Source: Streptomyces sp. H27-H5
Lineage (GTDB): Bacteria; Actinomycetota; Actinomycetes; Streptomycetales; Streptomycetaceae
Direction: 5' to 3'
NCBI RefSeq assembly: GCF_026627505.1
Contig: NZ_JAPNLK010000043.1
Span: 1-64,000 of the forward strand
Length of the DNA: 64,000 nt
Made by a program: the position numbers and the translations under genes. Below, piece by piece: positions 41,240 through 50,500 of the stretch. Numbering within the stretch: the stretch's first letter is position 1; each line of letters begins with the position of its first letter. The notes beneath the pieces were generated by a model, which saw only the letters and a program-made list of their open reading frames with translations, was not told the DNA's origin and did not search any database.

Positions 41240-41313
41240 GGGCCTGTGGCGCAGTCTGGTAGCGCACCTCGTTCGCATCGAGGGGGTCTGGGGTTCAAAT
41301 CCCCACAGGTCCA
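41240..41313 (+). tRNA. tRNA-Ala (anticodon CGC)
   Basis: The cloverleaf folds with acceptor GGGCCTG/CAGGTCC, D stem GCGC/GCGC, anticodon stem CCTCG/CGAGG around TTCGCAT (anticodon CGC, codon GCG) and T stem TGGGG/CCCCA with TTCAAAT. The acceptor has the G3-U70 wobble pair that defines alanine identity. CCA is not encoded. GCG is a common codon in this genome type. A strong terminator follows. Confidence 0.95.
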
Positions 41314-41322
41314 CAGACAAGA

Positions 41323-41354
41323 GATCCCGTCCGGTCGCAAGACCGGGCGGGATC
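41323..41354 (+). terminator. 14-bp hairpin terminator of tRNA-Ala
   Basis: Positions 41323-41336 pair with 41341-41354 (13 Watson-Crick pairs and one G-T) around a GCAA tetraloop, followed by TTTCTTTG. A textbook intrinsic terminator. Confidence 0.9.
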
Positions 41355-41438
41355 TTTCTTTGTCCGGGGCCCGTTGGCCACCCGCACCCCGGGGCCTCGG
41401 CTCCGGCGGCGGTGCGGGCGGCGCGCCGTGTGGTGCGG

Positions 41439-41933
41439 TCAGGGACGCAGCGGCTTCGTCATGCAGCGGCTGGAGTCGTGGAAGCGGTAGTGGCCGAACT
41501 TCTCCGACAGCGTGTAGCCCGACGAGCCGTAGAGGGCGATGGCCTCCGGCTGTTGGTCGCCGGTTTCGAGGACCATGCGGGTGCGCCCCGCCACCCGGGC
41601 GTCGTCCTCCAGCACGGCCAGGATGCGCCGGGCCAGACCGAGGCCGCGGGCCCCGGGGACCACGTACATCCGCTTGATCTCGGCGTCGCCGTCCGAGTAG
41701 CCCTCCTCGCTCCGGTCCTGGCGGCGCCAGGCACCGCTGGCCACCGGGCTGTCCGAGACGTCGTAGGCGAGGAGGTAGAGGCCGTTCGGCGGGACGAACA
41801 TCGCCGGGTCGAGGAAGGTGGCGTCACCCTCCCCCTGGTAGCGCTCCTGGTATTCGATCTGGACCTGGGCGTCGAGTTTCGCCGCGTCGGGGTGGTCGTA
41901 GGCGACGGTGCGCAGGGTTATCCCATGAGACAT
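41439..41933 (-). CDS. GNAT N-acetyltransferase
   Basis: A 164-residue acetyltransferase. The acetyl-CoA-binding motif is MYVVPGARGLGLARRILAVLE (about residue 90), with GDQQPEAIALYGSSGYTL behind it, the usual C-terminal beta-strand and helix. LYLLAYDVSDSPVASGAWRR lies in the middle. The substrate is unknown. It is divergent from the exonuclease gene, with 38 bases between start codons, so promoters overlap. Confidence 0.88.
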   Translation of the reverse strand: MSHGITLRTVAYDHPDAAKLDAQVQIEYQERYQGEGDATFLDPAMFVPPNGLYLLAYDVSDSPVASGAWRRQDRSEEGYSDGDAEIKRMYVVPGARGLGLARRILAVLEDDARVAGRTRMVLETGDQQPEAIALYGSSGYTLSEKFGHYRFHDSSRCMTKPLRP

Positions 41934-41971
41934 CCGAACATCGTACGGAACGGTCCCGCTAAGGTGCTGGG

Positions 41972-42775
41972 ATGCTCACCGTGACCACCGTGAATGTGAA
42001 TGGGATCCGGGCCGCCGCGAAGAAGGGCTTCGTGGAATGGCTGGCGGGATCCGACGCCGACGTCGTGTGCCTCCAGGAGGTGCGGGCCGAGGAAGGGCAG
42101 ATTCCGGTCGAGGTCCGGGAGCCCGAGGGCTGGCACACCGCGTTCGCGCCGGCCGCCGCCAAGGGGCGGGCCGGCGTCGCGCTGTACACGCGCAGGGCGC
42201 CCGAGGCGGTGCGGGTCGGCTTCGGGAGCGACGAGTTCGACGCCGCCGGCCGCTACCTGGAGGTCGACCTTCCCGGGGTGACCGTGGCGAGCCTGTACCT
42301 GCCCTCCGGCGAGGCGGGAACCGAGAAGCAGGACGAGAAGTACCGGTTCATGGCCGAGTTCCTCGACCACCTCGCCCGGCTCAAGGAGCGCGCCGCCGCC
42401 GACGGGCGCGAGGTCGTCGTCTGCGGCGACTGGAACATCTGCCACCGGGAAGCCGACCTCAAGAACTGGAAGACGAACCGCAAGAACGCCGGCTTCCTGC
42501 CCGAGGAACGCGAGTGGCTCGGGAAGGTGTACGAGCAGGCCGGGTACGTCGACGTCGTGCGCGCGCTGCACCCGGACGCCGAGGGTCCGTACTCGTGGTG
42601 GTCCTACCGGGGCCGGGCCTTCGACAACGACGCCGGCTGGCGGATCGACCTCCAGGTCGCCACCCCGGGACTGGCCGGCAAGGCCGTGAAGGCCTTCGTG
42701 GAACGCGCGGAGACCCACCCCGAGCGCTGGTCCGACCACGCGCCGGTGACCGTCGTCTACGAACTCGGCGTCTGA
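41972..42775 (+). CDS. xth: Exodeoxyribonuclease III
   Basis: A 267-residue AP endonuclease/3'-exonuclease of the XthA family for base-excision repair. TVTTVNVNGIRAA is the N-terminal N-containing active site, VCLQEVRAEEGQIP holds the metal-binding Glu, VVCGDWNICHREADLKNWK contains the catalytic D/N (near residue 150), and SDHAPVTVVYEL the C-terminal D-H pair. Length is normal. Its 3' end overlaps the convergent MerR gene by 19 bases. Confidence 0.94.
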   Translation: MLTVTTVNVNGIRAAAKKGFVEWLAGSDADVVCLQEVRAEEGQIPVEVREPEGWHTAFAPAAAKGRAGVALYTRRAPEAVRVGFGSDEFDAAGRYLEVDLPGVTVASLYLPSGEAGTEKQDEKYRFMAEFLDHLARLKERAAADGREVVVCGDWNICHREADLKNWKTNRKNAGFLPEEREWLGKVYEQAGYVDVVRALHPDAEGPYSWWSYRGRAFDNDAGWRIDLQVATPGLAGKAVKAFVERAETHPERWSDHAPVTVVYELGV

Positions 42776-43479
42776 GGGCGCTGCTCCCGCTGCTCCCGTT
42801 GCTGGTGCAGCCGGTCCATCGCCATCGTCAGCTCGGCCTCGACCACGCTCTTGGCCAGCGGGCGCAGGCGCGGGACGGCGTCGTCCGCGATGTGGGTGGA
42901 TATGAGCTCGGTGAACAGGGCCGCCATGGCGTCCGCGTGCTCGCGGACCCGGCGGCCCGTCTCCAGCACCGCCGCGAGCGGGACGCCCTCGCGGACCAGG
43001 GCCGAGGAGACGTCCAACAGGCGGCGACTGACGTGCACGATGGCGTCGCCGTCGGTGGCGAGGTAGCCGAGGTCCAGCGAGGCCGCCAGGTTCTCGGGGG
43101 TGACCTCGCCCTCGAAGTAGTCGGCCAGCGCCTCGGGTGACAGCCGGACCGGGGTCTCCTCCGACCAGCCGATGCCGAGCAGCTCTCCCAGCTGGCCGAC
43201 GTCGCGCCCGTTCTCGAAGGCCGCCGTCAGCTCGGCGATGCCGCCCAGGGTGTGGCCGCGTTCCAGCAGGCCGGCGATGGTGCGCAGGCGGGCCAGGTGG
43301 TGGTCGTCGTACCAGGCGATCCGGCCCTCGCGGCGGGGCGGCGGCAGCAGCTTGCGCTCCCGGTAGAAGCGCAGGGTGCGCACCGGGATGCCGGCCGCCT
43401 CGGCCAGCTCCTCCGTACGGTATTCGCGCACGGCACTCGGCACGGTCGTCGTCCTTGCTTCCGTCTCGTTGTCGGCCAC
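42757..43479 (-). CDS. MerR-family transcriptional regulator
   Basis: A 240-residue regulator. The winged-HTH is at residues 18-85: YRTEELAEAAGIPVRTLRFYRERKLLPPPRREGRIAWY then LARLRTIAGLLERGHTLGGIAELT, the classic MerR pattern. The C-terminal effector half (residues 95-240) is all-helical and has no Cys pair like metal-binding members, so it probably senses an organic compound. It is divergent from the monooxygenase operon at 43696, with a 216-base shared region holding an inverted repeat, and is therefore its likely regulator. Confidence 0.9.
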   Translation of the reverse strand: MADNETEARTTTVPSAVREYRTEELAEAAGIPVRTLRFYRERKLLPPPRREGRIAWYDDHHLARLRTIAGLLERGHTLGGIAELTAAFENGRDVGQLGELLGIGWSEETPVRLSPEALADYFEGEVTPENLAASLDLGYLATDGDAIVHVSRRLLDVSSALVREGVPLAAVLETGRRVREHADAMAALFTELISTHIADDAVPRLRPLAKSVVEAELTMAMDRLHQQREQREQRPQTPSS

Positions 43480-43623
43480 GTGCGCAGCCTAGGCGGTGTC
43501 CCGTCCGTCGGGCGGTGTCCCGTCGATCGGGCCGGGCCCCGGGCGCCCCCGCGGCGTACCCGCAGTAACTTTCCCGGCTCGACCCCTACCCATGAGTACG
43601 AGGCTGCTCTACTCTCCCGATTG

Positions 43624-43641
43624 TGCCAGTGATTGCTGGCA
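43624..43641. promoter_or_regulatory. TGCCAG-N6-CTGGCA inverted repeat, candidate operator
   Basis: A perfect 6-base inverted repeat with a 6-base spacer lies between the MerR gene and the monooxygenase operon, about 55 bases before the operon's start codon. Its 18-base size is usual for a MerR site placed between -35 and -10. Confidence 0.45.
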
Positions 43642-43695
43642 GTGTTGCACGGGTGGTTGTGACCGGGCTGGGCTGGGACTGCGGAGGCGGCGGGC

Positions 43696-45369
43696 ATGGG
43701 CGGCAAGGGTGACGGCGTGGACGGACGCGAGCACGTGAGGGTGGTGGTGATCGGGTCCGGGTTCGGCGGGCTCGGGGCCGCCGTGCGGCTGCGCCGCGAG
43801 GGGATCACGGACTTCGTCGTGCTGGAGCGCGCCGATTCCGTGGGCGGCACCTGGCGCGACAACAACTATCCGGGGTGCGCCTGCGACGTGCCCTCGCACC
43901 TCTACTCCTTCTCCTTCGCGCCCAACCCGGACTGGCCCCGGACCTTCTCGGGCCAGCCGCACATCCGGGCCTACCTGGAGCAGGTCGCCGACACCTTCGG
44001 GCTGCGACCGCACCTCCGACTGAACTCCGAGGTCCGGCTGATGCGCTGGGACGCCGACGAGCTGAGGTGGGAGATCGAGACCTCGACCGGGAGCCTCACC
44101 GCCGACGTGGTGGTCTCCGCGACCGGGCCGCTGTCCGACCCGAAGATGCCCGAGATCCCGGGGCTCGCCGAGTTCCCCGGCAAGGTCTTCCACTCGGCCC
44201 GCTGGGACCACGACTACGACCTGCGCGGCAAGCGCGTCGCCATGATCGGCACCGGCGCCTCGGCGATCCAGATCGTGCCGGCCATCGCCCCCGACGTGGA
44301 CCGCCTCACGCTGTTCCAGCGCACCCCGCCGTGGGTGATGCCGCGCACCGACCGGGCCATCTCCGCCTTCGAGCGCCGGCTGCACCGACAGTTGCCCTTC
44401 ACCCAGGCCGCCCGGCGCGGGCTGCTGTGGGGGATCAGGGAACTCCAGGTCAGCGCCTTCACCAAGCGGCCGAACCAGCTCGGCCTGGTCGAGGCCCTGG
44501 CCAAGGCCAACATGGCGCGTTCGATCAAGGACCCGGTGCTGCGGGCCAAGCTGACGCCCTCGTACCGCATCGGCTGCAAGCGCATCCTGCTGTCCAGCGA
44601 GTACTACCCGGCGCTGGCCCGGCCCAATGTCGACGTGGTCGCCTCCGGGCTCAAGGAGATCCGCGGCTCGGTGCTGGTCGCCGCCGACGGGACCGAGACC
44701 GAGGTGGACGCGATCGTCTTCGGCACCGGGTTCCACGTGACGGACATGCCGATCGCGGACCGGGTGGTCGGCGTCGACGGCCAGACCCTCGCGGACGCCT
44801 GGAAGGACGGGATGAAGTCGCTGCGCGGCGCGACGGCCGCCGGCTTCCCCAACTGGATGACGATCATCGGACCGAACACCGGGCTCGGCAACAGCTCGAT
44901 GATCCTGATGATCGAGTCGGCGCTCAACTACATGGCCGACTACCTGCGGCAGTTGGACACGCTGGGGGGCCGGACCGCGCTGGCGGCCAGGCCGTCCGCG
45001 GTGAACGCGTGGAACCGGCAGGTGCAGTCGCGGATGGAACGGACCGTCTGGAACACCGGCGGCTGCACCAGCTGGTACCTGGACGCCAACGGGCTCAACA
45101 CGACGGTCTGGCCGGGCACCACCGGCGCGTTCCGCCGCGAGACCCGCACCGTCGACCTCGCCGAGTACGAGGTCGTCCGCAAGGGCGGGGAACCGCGACC
45201 CGAGCGGGTCGCGGCGACGTCGGCGTCGGGGACCGCCCCGACCGGCCCGACCTCCCGCGCCGGCAAGGCCGCGCCCGAGGCCGTGCCGTCCGGGGCCGTC
45301 GCTTCCGGGGCCGTCGTGTCCGGGGGCGCCCCGGCGACGGCCGTCACGGCCGAGGGGAGCGCCGCGTGA
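43696..45369 (+). CDS. Baeyer-Villiger-type FAD monooxygenase
   Basis: A 557-residue flavoprotein that inserts oxygen next to a ketone to give an ester or lactone. The FAD Rossmann motif GSGFGG is at residues 20-25, VGGTWRDNNYPGCACDVPSHLY follows, and the BVMO fingerprint FxGxxxHxxxWD is exact at F160-D171. The NADPH-binding GTGASAIQIVP lies near residue 182. The last 55 residues are Ala/Pro/Gly-rich. It starts at ATG 43696 with GGAGGCGG upstream. The gene overlaps the hydrolase gene (GTGA), giving a tight three-gene operon. The natural ketone is unknown. Confidence 0.92.
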   Translation: MGGKGDGVDGREHVRVVVIGSGFGGLGAAVRLRREGITDFVVLERADSVGGTWRDNNYPGCACDVPSHLYSFSFAPNPDWPRTFSGQPHIRAYLEQVADTFGLRPHLRLNSEVRLMRWDADELRWEIETSTGSLTADVVVSATGPLSDPKMPEIPGLAEFPGKVFHSARWDHDYDLRGKRVAMIGTGASAIQIVPAIAPDVDRLTLFQRTPPWVMPRTDRAISAFERRLHRQLPFTQAARRGLLWGIRELQVSAFTKRPNQLGLVEALAKANMARSIKDPVLRAKLTPSYRIGCKRILLSSEYYPALARPNVDVVASGLKEIRGSVLVAADGTETEVDAIVFGTGFHVTDMPIADRVVGVDGQTLADAWKDGMKSLRGATAAGFPNWMTIIGPNTGLGNSSMILMIESALNYMADYLRQLDTLGGRTALAARPSAVNAWNRQVQSRMERTVWNTGGCTSWYLDANGLNTTVWPGTTGAFRRETRTVDLAEYEVVRKGGEPRPERVAATSASGTAPTGPTSRAGKAAPEAVPSGAVASGAVVSGGAPATAVTAEGSAA

Positions 45370-46322
45370 GCCGCCGTCCCGCCCACGTGACGTCCGGGCC
45401 CTACGCGCCCCCGGTCGCGGGCCGGGAACTCACCGCCGTCTCCGCCGACGGGGCCCGGCTGCACGTGGAGGTGCACGGCGAGGCGAGCGCCCCGCCCGTG
45501 GTGCTGGCCCACGGCTGGACCTGCTCCACCGCCTTCTGGGCCGCCCAGATACGGGACCTGGTCCGGGACCACCGGGTCATCGCCTACGACCAGCGCGGCC
45601 ACGGCCGCAGCCCCGTCGGGCTCCGGCACAGCACGACCGCCCTCGCCGACGACCTGGTGGCCGTGCTGAAGGCCACCCTCGCGCCCGGCGAACGGGCCGT
45701 CGTCGCGGGACACTCGATGGGCGGCATGACGATCATGGCCGCAGCCGGGCGGCCCGAGTTCACCGAGCACGTCGCGGCCACCCTGCTGTGCAGCACCGGC
45801 AGCGGACGCCTGGTCGCCGAGGCACTGGTGCTGCCGGTGCGCGCCGGACGGCTGCGGACCAGGATCACCAAGGCGGTACTCGGCTCCCGCGCCCCGCTCG
45901 GGCCGGTCACGCCCGTCGCGAGCAAGGTGCTCAAGTACGCCACCATGGGGCCCGGTACCGCGCCCGACCGGGTCGAGGCCGTCGCCCGCATCGTGCACGG
46001 CTGCCCCGCGGCCGTCCGGTACGCCTGGTCGCAGGTCCTGGCCGACCTGGAGCTGGGCGAGAACCTGGCCCGGCTGACCGTGCCCACCGCCGTCCTCGCC
46101 GGTACCGGCGACCGCCTGACGCCCCTCACCCTCGCCCGCGGACTGGCCGCCGCGCTGCCCGACTGCCGCGGGCTCACCGAGCTGACCGGCATGGGACACA
46201 TGACCCCGATCGAGGCCCCCGAGGCCGTCACCCGTGCCGTGCGCGAGCTGACCGCCCTGTACGCGGGAGGCGCCGGGGACCGGCACGACCACGACACATC
46301 CCCGAAGGAGAAGACGCCGTGA
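45366..46322 (+). CDS. Alpha/beta hydrolase
   Basis: A 318-residue esterase or lactonase of the alpha/beta fold. VVLAHGWTCSTAFW carries the oxyanion-hole HG, GHSMGG has the nucleophile Ser117, and GTGDRLTPL and GMGHMTPIEAP bear the acid Asp and the His. GTG 45366 overlaps the upstream stop. Next to a Baeyer-Villiger enzyme it is expected to hydrolyse the resulting ester. Its own stop overlaps the start of the dehydrogenase gene. Confidence 0.92.
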   Translation: MSRRPAHVTSGPYAPPVAGRELTAVSADGARLHVEVHGEASAPPVVLAHGWTCSTAFWAAQIRDLVRDHRVIAYDQRGHGRSPVGLRHSTTALADDLVAVLKATLAPGERAVVAGHSMGGMTIMAAAGRPEFTEHVAATLLCSTGSGRLVAEALVLPVRAGRLRTRITKAVLGSRAPLGPVTPVASKVLKYATMGPGTAPDRVEAVARIVHGCPAAVRYAWSQVLADLELGENLARLTVPTAVLAGTGDRLTPLTLARGLAAALPDCRGLTELTGMGHMTPIEAPEAVTRAVRELTALYAGGAGDRHDHDTSPKEKTP

Positions 46323-47203
46323 GCGCTCGCAGGAGTCTGGAAGGTCAGGTCGCCGTCGTCACCGGCGCCGCCCGCGGAGTCGGTGAACTCCTCGCCCGCA
46401 AGCTGTCCGCGCGCGGGGCGAAGGTGGCCCTGGTGGGTCTGGAGCCGGAGGCCCTCAAGGAGGTCTCCGAGCGGCTGCACACCGAGAGCGACCACTGGTA
46501 CGCCGACGTCACCGACCACGAGGCGATGGCCCGGGTCGCGCAGGAGGTCAAGCAGCGGTTCGGCAAGGTGGACATCGTCGTCGCCAACGCGGGCGTCGCC
46601 GCCGGCGGGCCGTTCGTCGACTCCGACCCCGACGCGTGGCGCCGGGTGATCGAGGTCAACCTGATCGGCGGCGCCGTCACCGCCCGGGCCTTCCTGCCCG
46701 TGCTGATGGAGAGCCGCGGCTACTTCCTCCAGATCGCCTCGCTCGCCGCGATCACCCCGGCGCCGATGATGACGGCGTACTGCGCCTCCAAGTCCGGCGT
46801 CGAGGCCTTCGCGCACTGCCTGCGCGCCGAGGTCGGGTACAAGGGAGTCAAGGTCGGCGTCGGCTACCTCTCCTGGACCGACACCGACATGGTGCGCGGC
46901 GCCGACCAGGACGAGGTCATGCGCGAGCTGCGGCAACGGCTGCCGTGGCCCTCGAACCGCACGTACCCGCTGGGGCCGGCCGTCGACCGGATCGTGGCCG
47001 GCATCGAGCGGCGCTCGCCGCACGTGTACGCGCAGTGGTGGCTGCGGGGCATGCAGGGCATGCGCGGCTACCTGCCGGGGATCATCGCGACCGTCGGGCA
47101 GCGCGAGATGGCGCGGTTCGAACCGAGGCTCGGCGGCGTCTCCAAGGGGCTCGTCGGAGCCGGCGGGGCCGCGGACGAACAGGGACGCAGCACGTCCCGC
47201 TGA
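46319..47203 (+). CDS. Short-chain dehydrogenase/reductase
   Basis: A 294-residue SDR. The cofactor motif is TGAARGVG (residues 15-22), with VANAG following; the catalytic triad is S141, Y154 and K158 (YCASK). The C-terminal segment (residues 250-294) contains two hydrophobic stretches and may associate with the membrane. GTG 46319 has GAAGGAGA just upstream and overlaps the hydrolase stop. It would oxidise or reduce the alcohol formed or used by the monooxygenase pathway. The order monooxygenase, hydrolase, SDR recalls the mymA-type operon of mycobacteria. Confidence 0.92.
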   Translation: MSARRSLEGQVAVVTGAARGVGELLARKLSARGAKVALVGLEPEALKEVSERLHTESDHWYADVTDHEAMARVAQEVKQRFGKVDIVVANAGVAAGGPFVDSDPDAWRRVIEVNLIGGAVTARAFLPVLMESRGYFLQIASLAAITPAPMMTAYCASKSGVEAFAHCLRAEVGYKGVKVGVGYLSWTDTDMVRGADQDEVMRELRQRLPWPSNRTYPLGPAVDRIVAGIERRSPHVYAQWWLRGMQGMRGYLPGIIATVGQREMARFEPRLGGVSKGLVGAGGAADEQGRSTSR

Positions 47204-47298
47204 TCCTGCCGAAGGCGGTGAAGGGGTCGATCCCGACCGAACCTCGACCGTTAAGTGCCCGAAATGCACACTTAATGACCGCATGGAAGTCTGGTCGC

Positions 47299-47472
47299 AT
47301 GTCTATCAGGCAGCAGTTCCAGGACAAGGCGAGAGAACTCGAACGCAGGGCCGCGAAGGCCCGGGAAGCGAGGGACGAGGCGAAGGACGCGCCGGGGGAC
47401 CCGATGCCGGCGGCGGTACGGGACCGGGCCGCCAGACCCCGTGACACGTTCGACCGGCCCTTCGAGGAGTAG
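47299..47472 (+). CDS. Small charged helical protein
   Basis: A 57-residue, highly charged protein (SIRQQFQDKARELERRAAKAR, Arg/Lys/Glu/Ala-rich, likely one amphipathic helix). ATG 47299 with GGAAG upstream; ATG 47275 is an in-frame alternative. Similar short helical proteins are common in Streptomyces, without known function. The region before it (47204-47298) is comparatively AT-rich and may carry its promoter. Confidence 0.55.
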   Translation: MSIRQQFQDKARELERRAAKAREARDEAKDAPGDPMPAAVRDRAARPRDTFDRPFEE

Positions 47473-47516
47473 GTCGAGGGGCGGTCGGGACCGGTGGGAC
47501 GAGAACCGTGTGACGA

Positions 47517-47546
47517 GGGGCGGGACCGCGACCGCGGTCCCGCCCC
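47517..47546. terminator. 13-bp hairpin between convergent genes
   Basis: GGGGCGGGACCGC (47517-47529) pairs perfectly with GCGGTCCCGCCCC (47534-47546) across GACC. It lies between the small plus-strand gene and the convergent protease gene, so it may end both transcripts. Confidence 0.75.
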
Positions 47547-47567
47547 TTCGACGTTCCCGTGCTGCCG

Positions 47568-50500
47568 CTACGAACCGGCTTGGCGCGGCGGCAACTTCGG
47601 GCGTCGCAGATCCGGGACGTCCGCGTAGCCCGGGGGCACCGCCGCCGGGTCCTGCTCCAGCAGTTCCAACGCCAGGTGCACGGCGTCGTCGAGCACCGCG
47701 TGCCGGCCCTCCGCCCAGTCGAGGGGCGTGCGCAGGATCGCGAGGTCGGGCTCGACGCCGTTGTTCTCCACCGACCAGCCGTACTCGGGGAACCAGGCCG
47801 CGTTCATCGGCACCGTGATCACCGTGCCGTCGCCCAGGACGTGCCGGCCGGTCATGCCGACCACCCCGCCCCAGGTGCGCTGGCCGACCACGGGGCCGAG
47901 CCCCAACAGTTTGAACGCCGCGGTGATCATGTCCCCGTCGGAGGAGGTCGCCTCGTCGGCCAGGGCCACGATCGGGCCCCGGGGCGCGTTGGAGGCGTAC
48001 GACACCGGCTGGGCGTTGCGCGTCAGGTCCCAGCCGAGGATCGAGCGGGTCAGCTTCTCCACGACCAACTCGCTGATGTGGCCGCCGGCGTTGCCGCGCA
48101 CGTCCACGATCAGCGCGGGCCGGGACATCTCCATCCGCAGGTCCCGGTTGAACTGCGCCCAGCCCGAGCCGCCCATGTCGGGGATGTGGAGGTAGCCGCA
48201 CCGGCCGCCGCTGATCTCGCGGACCACCGACCGGCGTTTGGAGACCCAGTCCTGGTAGCGCAGCGGCCGTTCGTCGATCAAGGGGACGACCGCGACGCGG
48301 CGGGCCCGGCCCTCGCCGTCCTGCGCGAAGGTCAACTCGACGGTGGTGCCGCCCGCCGCGTCCAGCAGCGGGTGCGGGCCGGCCACCGGGTCCACCCGAC
48401 GGCCGTCGACGTGCGTGAGCACGGCGCCCTCGCGGATGCCGGTGCCGGCCAGGGGGGAACGGGCCTTGGAGTCCGAGGACTCGCCGGGCAGGATCCGTTT
48501 GATCATCCACGCGCCGTCCCGGCACACCAGGTTGGCGCCGAGCAGGCCGATGGCCCGCTGGTAGTGGGGCGGGCCCTCGTTGCGGCGGGCGGGGGACACG
48601 TACGCGTGGGAGGTGCCCAGTTCGCCGAGGACCTCGCGCAGCAGGTCGGCGAACTCGTCGGGGGAGGCGACCCGTTCGACCAGGGAGCGGTACTGGCGCA
48701 GCACCCCGTCCCAGTCGATGCCGCACATGTCGGGCTCCCAGAAGTAGGCGCGGATCAGCCGGCCGGCCTCCTCGTACGCCTGACGCCACTCGGCCGCCGG
48801 GTCCACCTCGTGCAGGATGCGCCGCAGGTCCAGGTAGACGGTGGAGTCGCCGTCGCCCGACTCGGTCGAGGGGACGGCCCGCAGGTCGCCGTCGTCGTTG
48901 ATCACCAGTCGGGTGCCGTCGCCGCTGACCGCGAACCAGTCCAGTCCGGAGGCGAGTTCGCTCTTGCGGGCCTTGGAGATGTCGTAGTGCTCCAGCGTCG
49001 GCTTGCCGCTGGTGTCGGAGGGGTTGGCGAAGGTCTCGCCGAGCGCCCCCGAGATCGGCCAGCGCAGCCACACCAGGCCGCCGCCGTTGACCGGGTACAG
49101 GGCCGAGTACTTCGACGCGGTGACGGGGAAGGGCGTGACCCGGCTCTCCAGTCCCTCCACCTCCACGGTCACCGAGCCGTCCCCGTCGCCGGACTCGCCC
49201 TCCACCGGGTCGAGTCCGCCTGCCGCGGGGCGGCCGTCGGGGGAGAAGGCGAACGGCGAGGGGGTCGCGGAGGACAGCGGCACCAGGTACGGGCGGCAGC
49301 CCAGCGGGAAGGACAGGTCGCCGGTGTGGACGTCGTAGACCGGGTCGAAGCCGCGCCAGGACAGGAAGGCGAGGAACCGGCCGTCCCGGGTGAACACCGG
49401 GTTCTCGTCGTCGAAGCGGCCGTTGGTGACGTCCACGACCGTGCGGGTGCCGGGGCCGGCGATGCGGGCCATCTTGATCTGGCGCAGCGAGCGTCCGATG
49501 CCCGGGTGCGACCAGGTCAGCCAACAGCCGTCGGGGGAGAACGCGATGTCGGTGACGGGCCCGTTGATGGAGCGGATGAGCTCGGTGACCTCCCCGTCGG
49601 ACTCCTCGGTGGCGTCGATCAGCAGCAGCCGGCCGTCGTTGGAGGCGACGGCGAGCCGTTCCCCGTCCGGGTCGGAGAGCAGCTCCAGTACGCGGCCCAG
49701 CCGGCCCGAGGCCAGCCGGCGGGGCTCGCGGTCACCGGAGGCGCGGGGCAGGTAGGCGATCTCGATCGCGTCCTCGCCCTCCGCGTCGGTCACGTACGCC
49801 ACCTGCCCGCCGCTGCCGAGCATCTCGGGCAGCCGGACCCGTACGCCCGGGGTGTCGGCGATGGTGCGGGCCGGGCCGTCGCGGTGGGTGAGCCAGTACA
49901 GGCTGCCGCGCACGACGACGGCGCTGGCCCTGCCGGTCGCGTCGACGGAGAGCGAGTCGACGTGGTGGGCGGCCGGGATCTGATAGCTGCGCCGGCCGGC
50001 GCGGGGGCCGCCGAGGCGGACCTCCAGCTTGCGCGGGACGGCGTCCGGGGCGAGGGAGTCCACGAGCCAGAGGTCGCCCGCGCACTGGTAGACGACCCGG
50101 GTGCCGTCGCTGGAGGCGTGCCGGGCGTAGAACTCGGCGTGGTCGGTGTGGCGCCGCAGGTCGGTGCCGTCGGGGAGGCAGGAGTAGAGGTTGCCGATGC
50201 CCTCGTGGTCGGAGAGGAAGGCGATCCGGCCCGCGACGAACATCGGCGAGTCGAGGTGGCCCTCGACGTCCTCCAGCAGCCGCCGGCCGTGCAGCCAGAG
50301 CCGGCCGGTGGCGCCGCCGCGGTACCGCTTCCAGGCGGCGGGCTCGTGCGGGGGCTTGCCGGTGAGCAGCAGGGTCCGGCGCTCGCCGTTCGGTTCCTCG
50401 CGCACGGCGATGTCGGACACCGGGCCCCAGGGCAGCTTGCCGCCGGGGCTGCCGTCGGTGGGCAGGCTGTAGGCCCAGGAGTAGTACGAGAAGGGCTGGG

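Noticed and set aside
41240..41313. tRNA-Met reading of the CAT in the anticodon loop
   Set aside because: The stem CCTCG/CGAGG fixes the loop so the anticodon is CGC; the G3-U70 pair confirms alanine.
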